Positions 1 to 6,151 of a stretch of DNA of 8,118 bases are shown here, piece by piece. The translations under genes were made by a program, and so were the position numbers. This DNA comes from Acidobacteriaceae bacterium. Its GTDB lineage: Bacteria; Acidobacteriota; Terriglobia; Terriglobales; Acidobacteriaceae. Every line of letters starts with the position of its first letter. Position 1 is the stretch's first letter. The stretch spans positions 5,522-13,639 of the forward strand of contig PKYX01000438.1 of NCBI GenBank assembly GCA_003132825.1, in the 5' to 3' direction. A model generated the notes under the pieces. That model saw only the letters and a program-made list of their open reading frames with translations, did not search any database and was not told where the DNA came from.

Positions 1-960
1 GATGTGTATTGCGAAAAGCCGATGTCCCACACCGTAGATGACGGCTTTGCCATGGTGAATGCTGCGCACAAGGCCAACCGCATGGTTCAAATCGGCAGCC
101 AGCGGGTCAGTTCCGTCCTCTACGCCAAAGCGAAGGAGATCTACGACTCGGGAAAGCTGGGCGACGTGTTTGAGATCGCAGCCTATTGGGACCGCAACAC
201 GGCCAGCGGAGCCTGGGTCTACCCCATTCCACCGGACGCCAACGAGCAAACCATCGACTGGGCCACGTTTCTCGGGGATGCGCCAAAGCGCCCGTTCGAC
301 CCCGTCCGCTTTTTTCGCTGGCGCTGCTTCGCAGACTACGGCGAAGGCCTGGCCGGCGACCTGTTTGTCCACCTGATTTCAGGAATTCACTTCATCACCG
401 GCACCGACTCGGCAGCGCAACGGGCTCAGTCGACGGGCGGGCTTTTCCGCTGGAAGGATGGCCGCGAAATGCCGGATCTGATCGAGACTCTGTACGATTA
501 TCCGAATTTTCGGGTTGCCGTACGTTGCAACCTGAATAACGAAGGCGGCGAGTTTATTGGATTTTACGGCACCAAGGGCACGATGATTATCAAGGATTCG
601 ACCCTGACCTACCGACCGCAAGACACGCGCCCCAAACCAGAATCGTATTCGATCATGGGTTGGCCGGCTGCATTGCGCAACCAATATCTGAGCCAGTGGC
701 ACGAGGAGCATCCGCAGCCTGCCCCGCTCGATTTCAACGTGGACGAAGAATCGGAAATGTTTGTTACGCCGGCGGGTTATAACGATATTGCCGACCACCA
801 AGCCAATTTCTTCAGCGCGGTTCGCACCCGGAAGCCGGTTGTAGAAAATGAAGTGTTTGGCAACCACGCGGCGATCGGCTGCCATCTGGCGAATTATTCG
901 TACTTCAACAAAGCGGTGGCTGTATGGGACCAGGCAGCAAGCAAGATCGTGCGAGGCTAG
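1..960 (+). CDS. Gfo/Idh/MocA-family NAD(P)-dependent oxidoreductase, 5' truncated
   Basis: The reading frame is open from base 1, so the gene begins before the window; 319 codons and a TAG stop are visible. The first residues read DVYCEKPMS. They contain the Glu-Lys-Pro motif (residues 5-7) that ends the Rossmann NAD(P)-binding part of this family, where the Lys takes part in catalysis. The missing N-terminus would carry the GxGxxG dinucleotide site. The rest is the C-terminal alpha/beta substrate domain. It includes QIGSQRVSS after the EKP helix, a GDLFVHLISGIHFITG segment in the place of the family's usual GD...H motif, and FYGTKGTMII, typical of the central sheet. Family members oxidise or reduce sugars, inositols and related polyols. 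The exact substrate cannot be read here. The next gene converges on this one with 38 bp between stops, so this gene is the end of its own transcription unit. Family assignment is confident, substrate unknown. Confidence 0.9.
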   Translation, partial: DVYCEKPMSHTVDDGFAMVNAAHKANRMVQIGSQRVSSVLYAKAKEIYDSGKLGDVFEIAAYWDRNTASGAWVYPIPPDANEQTIDWATFLGDAPKRPFDPVRFFRWRCFADYGEGLAGDLFVHLISGIHFITGTDSAAQRAQSTGGLFRWKDGREMPDLIETLYDYPNFRVAVRCNLNNEGGEFIGFYGTKGTMIIKDSTLTYRPQDTRPKPESYSIMGWPAALRNQYLSQWHEEHPQPAPLDFNVDEESEMFVTPAGYNDIADHQANFFSAVRTRKPVVENEVFGNHAAIGCHLANYSYFNKAVAVWDQAASKIVRG

Positions 961-998
961 AGGCGTTTCGCCGCCAGCCCAGGCCCAAACGCATGTTC

Positions 999-1805
999 CT
1001 ATATTTGCGAATAGGCGGTCGGGGTCAGGATCAGGTTGGTGATGTTCGAGACGATACTTTCGAACGCGTACCTAGGCTGGCTCGAAAGACTCTTCCACAC
1101 TGGAGAGGACTGAAAGGCAGCCCATTTCTGGTCTCGTTCCGCCAGACTCTCATAACCCAACATGTAGGTAAGGTTCGGTAGCCGACGGCCGACCAGAGTA
1201 TCGCCGTAGAAGACCTGCCAGAAACCAGCCTTGTCAAAGATCTCGCCTTCGCCGGACTGCATCATCTCCACTTTCCGTTTGTGGTCCTGATCGCTCGGAC
1301 TCTCATAAGTACGGAGTTCGAAGATTCGAGGGCTATGGGAGGCAGTTGCCGCAGGCACTACGAGCCGGGGCATTTTCTCAAACGCCTGCAGCAACGAACT
1401 CTCCATCCGCTCAAAGCCAGGTTCATTCGCCGGCGCACTCAGAAAGTCCTCCCCAGCCCTCCTGTACTCATCATCTTGCGCAAGACTTGATTCCACCATG
1501 AGCAGACGTTCCGCGGAGAGGCACGGCATCAACACGTAGAGCGAAGGAGTCTCCGGACCGATGGTGAGGTTGAATACTCCCACCGGAGTGATTCCCAAGC
1601 GGTTGAGCGCCGGCACCAGCGCATCGCGAAGGAAAACGTCGCAAAATTTCGTCTGCGCTCCATTCGAGAGATAATAGCGGCGCAGTTGGTAGAACTCCCG
1701 GCCCTTACTCTCGGTGCTACCCTGCGCACCCTGCAAATAGGCAGCTGGCCGAGTAACCGCCAGTGCCGCCGCCAGCGAGGAACCCAGAAACACTCGCCTT
1801 TCCAT
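999..1805 (-). CDS. NIPSNAP-family protein with twin-arginine signal
   Basis: 268 residues when started at the ATG at 1805-1803. That start has a strong Shine-Dalgarno, GGGAGG (1816-1811), five bases upstream. It also puts a twin-arginine export signal at the N-terminus: RRVFLG at residues 3-8, then a hydrophobic stretch LAAALAV. The frame stays open to 1988, but the upstream extension lacks such support. Two related alpha/beta halves follow. The first is about residues 37-125 (FYQLRRYYL...), the second about 159-250 (IFELRTYESP..., GFWQVFYGD, LTYMLGYESLAERDQKW, PVWK). The second half fits the NIPSNAP ferredoxin-like fold best. Bacterial NIPSNAP proteins have no firm biochemical role; Tat-exported versions are common in Acidobacteria and Planctomycetes. 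The gene converges on the oxidoreductase and diverges from the 2000-5575 array. Family confident, function unknown. Confidence 0.85.
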   Translation of the reverse strand: MERRVFLGSSLAAALAVTRPAAYLQGAQGSTESKGREFYQLRRYYLSNGAQTKFCDVFLRDALVPALNRLGITPVGVFNLTIGPETPSLYVLMPCLSAERLLMVESSLAQDDEYRRAGEDFLSAPANEPGFERMESSLLQAFEKMPRLVVPAATASHSPRIFELRTYESPSDQDHKRKVEMMQSGEGEIFDKAGFWQVFYGDTLVGRRLPNLTYMLGYESLAERDQKWAAFQSSPVWKSLSSQPRYAFESIVSNITNLILTPTAYSQI

Positions 1806-1999
1806 CGAATCCTCCCGGGACCCGTTGTAAATTCTTACCAGGCGCTCAAACCCTGCGATCCGGGTCTTGGAAAGCATCGAGAACGATTCCAAAAGACTCG
1901 CTTCGTGGCTCGCCCGGTGCGACATCGTAACACGCAGCTGGGGGGGCCGCCGGGCACAACCTAAAGGAAAAGGATCATCGCGGCGCAAAATGTCCTAAC
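1806..1999. promoter_or_regulatory. Divergent intergenic region, probably two promoters
   Basis: These 194 bases separate the minus-strand NIPSNAP gene from the plus-strand DUF393-MBL gene, so promoters for both must lie here or overlap it. I see no convincing -35/-10 pair in either direction. A purine-rich AAAGGAAAAGGAT run near 1962-1975 is too far from the ATG at 2000 to be its ribosome binding site. A G7 run lies near 1942-1948. The regulatory role rests on gene orientation alone. Confidence 0.35.
1811..1816 (-). promoter_or_regulatory. Ribosome binding site deciding the NIPSNAP start
   Basis: On the minus strand the bases read GGGAGG, followed by ATTCG and then ATG. This near-perfect Shine-Dalgarno with 5-nt spacing supports the 1805 start over the longer frame reaching 1988. 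The chosen start also coincides with the beginning of the twin-arginine signal. Confidence 0.8.
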
Positions 2000-3562
2000 A
2001 TGGGGCAGACAAGATCGGCACACATGCCCGACCCCTCAGTTGCTGATGTTGACGGAGATCCTCGCCAGGGGCGTATCGCGAAGTCGCCGTACCGGGTGCT
2101 CTACGACGAGCAGTGCGAGATTTGCCAGGGTTGCGTGTCCTGGCTGAAGACCCTCGACCGCAAGAACCAGACGACTTGTCTGCCCATCAGTGCGGAGGTC
2201 TTGGCATGCGTTGATTCCCGGCTGCGGATGGATGATTGCCTGCGGCAGTTGCACGTGGTCACTCCTGCAGGCGCAATTCTTGTCGGGTGGGACGCCGTCG
2301 CTGGTCTGGCGCGTTTGTTCCCCTCGACTTGGCTGGTTGGCGCAGCGGGGCAGCGCTTTCCTGTTCGCAATGCAGGCCGCCTGCTCTATGGATTTGTTGC
2401 CAGGAATCGCTACGCCCTCAGCAAGTGTCGCGGCGGCGCGTGTCGCGTTGCAAAACCGGAAGCCGTGCGACGGCAAGCCCGGCTCGGCGCGTTCTGGTCG
2501 TGCTACAGGTTCGGATTTTTCATTCGGTCGCCGCTTGTGCTGTGGGCAGGCATCAAGGCTGCGGCACAAAGGGCAAGTATTTTCGCCCGCACGTACCACG
2601 AACGACTTGAGCTGCTGGACGGCAAGCTGACCCTTCTGTTTCTGAACGGCATGTTGCCGAACGCCGTCCCACTGCTATTCGGCGAACTGTTCACAACGGT
2701 GCTCTACGATGGCGTCGCCATCGATCCAGGATCGCCGAAGATGCGACGCTCCCTCGCCCGTCACCTGCGACGCGTAAGACCGAAAATCGCGAAAGTCATA
2801 GCCACGCATGCCCACGAAGAACACGTCGGCAACCTCAATTGGCTGTCCGACGTCACCGGAGCCCCGATCTACGTTTCGGAGATGACGGCCCGGTTCCTGA
2901 CACCGTTCAAGAAGCTGCCGTGGGTACGGGCTGCGATCATCGGGCAGCCTCCAAACTTGAGACCGCCGTTTACCGTGTTAGGCGAGTCCGTCGACACAGA
3001 ATCCGGGCAGTTGCTGGTGATTGCAACCCCGGGCCACTGTGATGACCATATCGTTCTGTACGACCCCAGGGAGAAGTTGTTGCTGGCGGGCGATGCGTTC
3101 ATGGGTAGCTACTTTGCAACCCCGAATCCCGACGTGGACAGCCGGAAATGGTTGGTGAGTCTTGAACGGATGATGGCTCTCGAGATCGAGATTCTGGTCG
3201 AAGGGCACGGTCATATCCACACGCTGCGACCTGACATTCCCGATTTTCCCGGTGTGGTGATCCGAGAAGACCCGAAAGTTGCCATTGCCGAGAAGCTCGA
3301 TTACTTGCGATGGCTGCGAGAACAAATTGACGCTGGGCTTGAGGAAGGGCTTCCGGTGCGAGCTATCGAGGCGAGCTGTTTCCCATGGGGGAACCGTACC
3401 TCCTGGGAGAGCTGCGCCACTGACGAATGCATCCGACTCCTGAGTCTCGGCCATTTCTCCCGCACTGAACTGGTTCGCAGTTTTGTTCGCACTAACCGAG
3501 ACCCGCTTCCGACCGTCTACGAGATTCGCCTGTCTGGAGGAGGGGGACCTCCTTGTCGCTGA
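2000..3562 (+). CDS. Fusion of DCC/DUF393 thiol-disulfide oxidoreductase domain and metallo-beta-lactamase-fold hydrolase
   Basis: 520 residues in one uninterrupted frame. Residues about 31-150 match the DCC (DUF393) family: YRVLYDEQCEIC carries the D36-x-x-C39-x-x-C42 signature, and RYALSKCRGGACR closes the domain with two further cysteines. A linker (about 155-225) with a hydrophobic patch leads to a metallo-beta-lactamase fold. Motif I is THAHEEH (H270, H272, E274, H275). Motif 2 is TPGHCDDH (H346), motif 3 is LLAGDAF (D365), and the last ligand is in EGHGH (H403). Glutamate replaces the usual aspartate of HxHxDH. These sites imply a metal-dependent hydrolase; the substrate is not evident. 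The N-terminal CxxC suggests thiol redox activity. Neither of the ATGs at 2000 and 2024 has a clear Shine-Dalgarno; residues 1-28 look unconserved, so 2024 is possible. The 3' end overlaps the next gene by 10 bp, which indicates an operon. Domains confident, function inferred. Confidence 0.85.
   Translation: MGQTRSAHMPDPSVADVDGDPRQGRIAKSPYRVLYDEQCEICQGCVSWLKTLDRKNQTTCLPISAEVLACVDSRLRMDDCLRQLHVVTPAGAILVGWDAVAGLARLFPSTWLVGAAGQRFPVRNAGRLLYGFVARNRYALSKCRGGACRVAKPEAVRRQARLGAFWSCYRFGFFIRSPLVLWAGIKAAAQRASIFARTYHERLELLDGKLTLLFLNGMLPNAVPLLFGELFTTVLYDGVAIDPGSPKMRRSLARHLRRVRPKIAKVIATHAHEEHVGNLNWLSDVTGAPIYVSEMTARFLTPFKKLPWVRAAIIGQPPNLRPPFTVLGESVDTESGQLLVIATPGHCDDHIVLYDPREKLLLAGDAFMGSYFATPNPDVDSRKWLVSLERMMALEIEILVEGHGHIHTLRPDIPDFPGVVIREDPKVAIAEKLDYLRWLREQIDAGLEEGLPVRAIEASCFPWGNRTSWESCATDECIRLLSLGHFSRTELVRSFVRTNRDPLPTVYEIRLSGGGGPPCR
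3536..3552 (+). promoter_or_regulatory. Strong Shine-Dalgarno inside a small hairpin before a TTG start
   Basis: GGAGGAGGGGG (3536-3546) lies six bases before TTG 3553, at the end of the DUF393-MBL coding sequence. GGAGG (3536-3540) can pair perfectly with CCTCC (3548-3552) across a 7-nt loop, hiding part of the site and abutting the start codon. A ribosome finishing the upstream gene, which stops at 3562, would open this hairpin. That fits translational coupling. The bases are seen directly; the regulatory reading is inference. Confidence 0.5.
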
Positions 3563-4467
3563 GAGAAACAAAACAGAGCAAAGCAGCCGAAATTGTCGAA
3601 GGCCGCCGGTCGATTGGCTGGCTACCGATCTTGGTCGTGCCTGTGATCGCAGTGGCTTTCCGCAATCGACTGCCACCCTGGGTATTCATGTGGATTCTGT
3701 CCTTCGCCATCTTTGTCAGCCTCAAGTGGCTGACGTGGTGGAGGGCGCGAGCGAGAATCGCCCAGCCGGTTTGGCGCTCCATCGCCTACCTTGTGGCTTG
3801 GCCGGGAATGGATGCGGAGGCTTTCTTCGATGCGAACCGGCGGGTTCCCCAGCCTCCGCCAACGACTTGGGTGTGGGCGACGTTTGAAACGGTTCTCGGT
3901 GCCATCCTCCTGTGGGTTGTAGCGCGATCCCTTCCGCCAGGAGAACCCCTTCTGCAGGGATGGACGGGAATGCTGGGTCTGATCTTGCTCCTCCACTTTG
4001 GGACGTTCCAAATCCTAGGTCTCGCTTGGCAGAGCGTCGGTGTCGACGCGAGACCCATCATGTCGGCCCCCCTACGTTCCACCTCGCTCGGCGAGTTTTG
4101 GGGAAAGCGGTGGAACCTCGGCTTCCGTCAGCTTGCCCATGAGTTGGTCTTTCGCCCCTTGCATCGCAGGCTAGGTGCGGACCTGGCTGGTTTCCTGGTG
4201 TTCCTGGCCTCCGGACTGATCCATGACTTAGTCATCTCGGTTCCGGCTCGCGGAGGCTACGGTCTTCCCACCCTCTACTTTTTGCTGCAAGGCACAGGAA
4301 TGACGATCGAGCATTCGAGGCTCGGTAAGCGGATCGGACTTGGGCAGGGATTGCAGGGCTGGTGTTTCATGATGCTATTCCTGGCCGGGCCCCTGTTTTG
4401 GTTGTTCCACCCATGGTTTGTGCTGCGTGTCATACTTCCCTTCATGCGGGCCATTCACGCTCTATGA
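3553..4467 (+). CDS. Membrane-bound O-acyltransferase, wax-synthase-like (MBOAT_2 type)
   Basis: 304 residues from a TTG start chosen for its strong Shine-Dalgarno and its overlap with the preceding gene. The protein is hydrophobic with about seven likely membrane segments: near residues 17-35, 38-60, 103-120, 130-155, 210-230, 235-250 and 265-295. The hallmark of the wax-synthase-like MBOAT group is present: PLRSTSLGEFWGKRWN (F182-W183-G184-x-R186-W187), then FLASGLIHD with the presumed catalytic histidine H224 inside a helix. Relatives move acyl groups from acyl-CoA or other donors to alcohols, sugars or lipids; some make wax esters. At 304 residues it is on the short side for the family. 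It shares ATGA with the next gene (4464-4467). The upstream neighbour supplies thiol redox and hydrolase domains, so a role in lipid or envelope acyl chemistry is plausible. The acceptor cannot be told. Confidence 0.82.
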   Translation: MSLRETKQSKAAEIVEGRRSIGWLPILVVPVIAVAFRNRLPPWVFMWILSFAIFVSLKWLTWWRARARIAQPVWRSIAYLVAWPGMDAEAFFDANRRVPQPPPTTWVWATFETVLGAILLWVVARSLPPGEPLLQGWTGMLGLILLLHFGTFQILGLAWQSVGVDARPIMSAPLRSTSLGEFWGKRWNLGFRQLAHELVFRPLHRRLGADLAGFLVFLASGLIHDLVISVPARGGYGLPTLYFLLQGTGMTIEHSRLGKRIGLGQGLQGWCFMMLFLAGPLFWLFHPWFVLRVILPFMRAIHAL

Positions 4468-4913
4468 CCAGTTCACTCGCCGAGCGGTTCTTTGACATCG
4501 ACCTGTGGCTGGTCGGTGGGGCGCACTTTCTGATCCTGTTCGCCAGCTTCCAAGTGCCCTATCGGCTAGGCTGGAAACAGGACTTGCAGCAATTGAGGCC
4601 CTTCAACCGGAAACTCCTTTGGGTGCAGAGTGGATTCACAGTGTTGACCATCATTGCTTTCGGCGCTCTGACCCTCATCCTGCACTCCGAACTGCTCCGC
4701 GGGGACCGTGCCGCCTTGGGACTTGGTGGCTTTATCGGCATTTACTGGACGACGCGGATTCTCGTGGATGCGCTTTACTTTTCGCACGAGGACTGGCCCA
4801 AGGGAACGGCTTTCATCGTGGGGCACGCCCTCCTGACACTTCTGTTTGTCGCACTGGCCGCAAGCTATGTGGGGCTACTGATCTGGCAGGTGTGGCTGAG
4901 AACCAATCATTGA
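4464..4913 (+). CDS. Small four-helix integral membrane protein of unknown function
   Basis: 149 residues from the ATG at 4464, which overlaps the stop of the acyltransferase as ATGA. There is no Shine-Dalgarno, so translation probably depends on re-initiation after the upstream stop. A longer frame from 4362 exists but would lie inside the acyltransferase gene and is not needed. Four hydrophobic helices are visible, at about residues 14-33, 51-75, 85-105 and 115-142. Polar loops carry LRPFNRKLLWVQSG (44-57) between helices 1 and 2, YWTTRILVD at the end of helix 3, and YFSHEDWPKG before helix 4. No catalytic motif is recognised. The tight coupling to the acyltransferase suggests a partner, chaperone or lipid-handling subunit, but that is inference. 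I cannot name the family. Confidence 0.8.
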   Translation: MTSSLAERFFDIDLWLVGGAHFLILFASFQVPYRLGWKQDLQQLRPFNRKLLWVQSGFTVLTIIAFGALTLILHSELLRGDRAALGLGGFIGIYWTTRILVDALYFSHEDWPKGTAFIVGHALLTLLFVALAASYVGLLIWQVWLRTNH

Positions 4914-4996
4914 CCGGCGTGGGAATCCGAAACTGACAACGCTTCGGTTCACGGGCGTGTTCGGGACCTGTGAGCAGATGAGGAGAACAGCCCTTC

Positions 4997-5575
4997 TTGT
5001 TCCGCTTGACCCCACCTTCGGAAGCTCAGGTTCGGCATTTCATTTCGGGGCAGGCGGACTCAGGCTTCTCGTATCCGGAGGTCGGCAGGTCGGCGAACGC
5101 CATCCCGTCCGGGTACAACGTAGACCACAATCGTATCCAGATTGGCAGAGGCGCACTTATTTGGCAGAGGGCAGTGGAGGCGATTCGCGCCTGGCAAATG
5201 TTCAGCATGCCGTGGGTGCGGCTCTACTGGCCGAGCGCCCCGATCAAGGTCGGAGCCGAGGTCGCGGTTTTGATGCGTCACTTCGGGTTCTATTCGCTGA
5301 ACGCCTGTCGGATCGTCTATGTCGTCGATGAGAACGCCCGCGTCAAGCGATTTGGCTTCGCCTATGGCACATTGAAGGAACATGCACAGCGCGGAGAGGA
5401 ACGATTCATGGTCGAGTGGAACCGCGACGAAGATCAGGTCTGGTACGACATCCTCGCGTTTTCTCGTCCGCGGGAAATGCTGGCTAGGCTCGGGTATCCC
5501 CTTGCACGCTCACTCCAGAAGAAGTTTGGGGAGGAGTCGAAACGGGCAATGCGGGCAGTCGTGAGCGGCCTGTAG
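4997..5575 (+). CDS. DUF1990 / UPF0548 family protein
   Basis: 192 residues. The frame is closed by TGA at 4979-4981, so the start must lie after that. TTG 4997 follows GAGGAGA (4980-4986) by about ten bases and gives the N-terminus usual for the family. Recognisable DUF1990 segments are FSYPEVGRS (24-32), PSGYNVDHNRIQIGRG (37-52), AIRAWQMF (62-69) and NACRIVYVVDE (102-112). They continue with GFAYGTLKEHAQRGEERF (120-137) and WYDILAFSRPREMLARLGYPLARSLQ (149-174, best read in two parts around AFSRP). Length and motif order match a complete member. The fold is thought to be a small alpha/beta domain; biochemical function is not known to me. It is on the same strand as the acyltransferase cluster, 83 bp behind it, so it may be the last gene of that unit or have its own promoter. 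Confidence 0.85.
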   Translation: MFRLTPPSEAQVRHFISGQADSGFSYPEVGRSANAIPSGYNVDHNRIQIGRGALIWQRAVEAIRAWQMFSMPWVRLYWPSAPIKVGAEVAVLMRHFGFYSLNACRIVYVVDENARVKRFGFAYGTLKEHAQRGEERFMVEWNRDEDQVWYDILAFSRPREMLARLGYPLARSLQKKFGEESKRAMRAVVSGL

Positions 5576-5606
5576 CTATCGTTTGCAACCAAGTCCATCC
5601 TGAACT

Positions 5607-5618
5607 GACAGCGCTGTC
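5607..5618. repeat. 12-bp perfect palindrome after the DUF1990 gene
   Basis: GACAGCGCTGTC equals its own reverse complement and sits 31 bases behind the DUF1990 stop. Without a loop or T-run it is not a standard terminator. It could be a dimeric regulator site or chance. The surrounding 5576-5681 shows no gene I can support. Confidence 0.35.
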
Positions 5619-5681
5619 GCGCGGCGGAAAAGACGAGATGACAACGGGATGGCAAGAACATGGACGACAAACGCAGCCTGA

Positions 5682-6020
5682 GGAAAAATTGAACATCCCG
5701 AGCAAGGCGCCCCTTCGGCCGAAGATGCGACTCGGCGCCGATCGGATCTCCTTTACCCTGGATACTTGGCCACTGCTGGACATGGGGCATGGAGAATCAC
5801 AGGAAAAAATAGATTTCTTCTGACTTATCTCAACCTCCCCTATGACGCCAGTGGAAATCCGACAGGCTCAGGGAAGGTGCGACAAGCGACGAAACTTGAT
5901 GGGAACCGCTACAGCGGTTCAGGCGATTTCTTCTACTACGATCTGCATGGGAATGTAATCGCCTCGGGCACTTTCACAATCACAGCCAACAAGATTCGTG
6001 TGGAAGCGCCGAAGGAGTAA
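5682..6020 (+). pseudogene. 3' remnant of a small secreted beta-rich protein gene
   Basis: The last 80 or so codons read like the C-terminal half of a lipocalin-like or 'extracellular' protein often seen in Acidobacteria. GHGAWRITGKNRFLLTYL is followed by YDASGNPTGSGKVRQATKLD, GNRYSGSGDFFYYDLHGN and ASGTFTITANKIRVE. The alternation of short strands and DG/GN turns is clear. In that type, this part is normally preceded by a signal peptide and a first half containing a GTW-like segment. Here the frame is open only from 5682, after a TGA at 5679, and no ATG or GTG precedes the conserved part. The only possible start is TTG 5766, which has no ribosome binding site. I read it as a decayed or truncated gene. 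A short real gene starting at 5766 (84 residues) cannot be excluded. The family resemblance is from memory of the pattern, not from a search. Confidence 0.45.
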
Positions 6021-6046
6021 AGGATACAACCCTGTTCTGCTCTCGA

Positions 6047-6143
6047 GGGTGCCCGTCCAAGCTCCGCTTGGGCGGGGATTTCGGTTCGCCCTCACCGTAG
6101 GAAGAAATCGTCCTGGTTCGCGTTTCGCTTGGACGGGGCACCC
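6047..6143. repeat. Inverted-repeat element upstream of the kinase gene
   Basis: The left arm GGGTGCCCGTCCAAGC (6047-6062) and the right arm GCTTGGACGGGGCACCC (6127-6143) are reverse complements except for one extra C/G. They enclose 64 bases. A third related copy, GCTTGGGCGGGG (6066-6077), lies directly beside the left arm. Smaller pairs inside are GATTTC (6077-6082) with GAAATC (6104-6109), and a direct repeat GGTTCGC. This resembles a REP/REPIN-like intergenic element or a MITE remnant. No target-site duplication is evident. Acidobacterial genomes often carry intergenic repeats with GGGTGCCCC-type ends, but copy number in this genome cannot be judged here. Confidence 0.65.
6052..6076 (+). 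terminator. 11-bp GC-rich hairpin, possible terminator or attenuator
   Basis: CCCGTCCAAGC (6052-6062) pairs with GCTTGGGCGGG (6066-6076) over 11 positions with one G-T wobble and a TCC loop. It lies 31 bases after the remnant gene's stop. The following GATTTCGGTT has only a short T-run, so intrinsic termination would be weak. The left strand of the stem is the same sequence that forms the outer arm with 6127-6143, so the two folds exclude each other. Confidence 0.4.
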
Positions 6144-6151
6144 TCCGGGTG

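Noticed and set aside
379..885. 168-codon open frame on the minus strand
   Set aside because: Antisense to the well-supported oxidoreductase; no recognisable motif or ribosome site.
961..998. Possible bidirectional terminator between the convergent genes
   Set aside because: Only a 4-bp GGCG-TTT-CGCC stem (962-972) is present with no T-run; too weak to call.
1990..1998. Two-codon frame ATG-TCC-TAA ending one base before the ATG at 2000
   Set aside because: No ribosome site at a useful distance; a chance occurrence is likely.
2978..3676. 232-codon open frame on the minus strand
   Set aside because: It lies opposite the MBL and MBOAT coding sequence, whose motifs are clear. Its own translation shows no domain and is rich in Arg/Ser as expected for a shadow frame.
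4923..4950. Imperfect hairpin (GAA-T-CCGAA with TTCGG-TTC) between the small membrane protein and DUF1990 genes
   Set aside because: Eight pairs with a bulge, an 11-nt loop and no T-run; not enough for a terminator or regulatory call.
4957..5331. 124-codon plus-strand frame starting at GTG 4957
   Set aside because: Overlaps the DUF1990 gene in another frame; the DUF1990 frame carries the family motifs over its full length.
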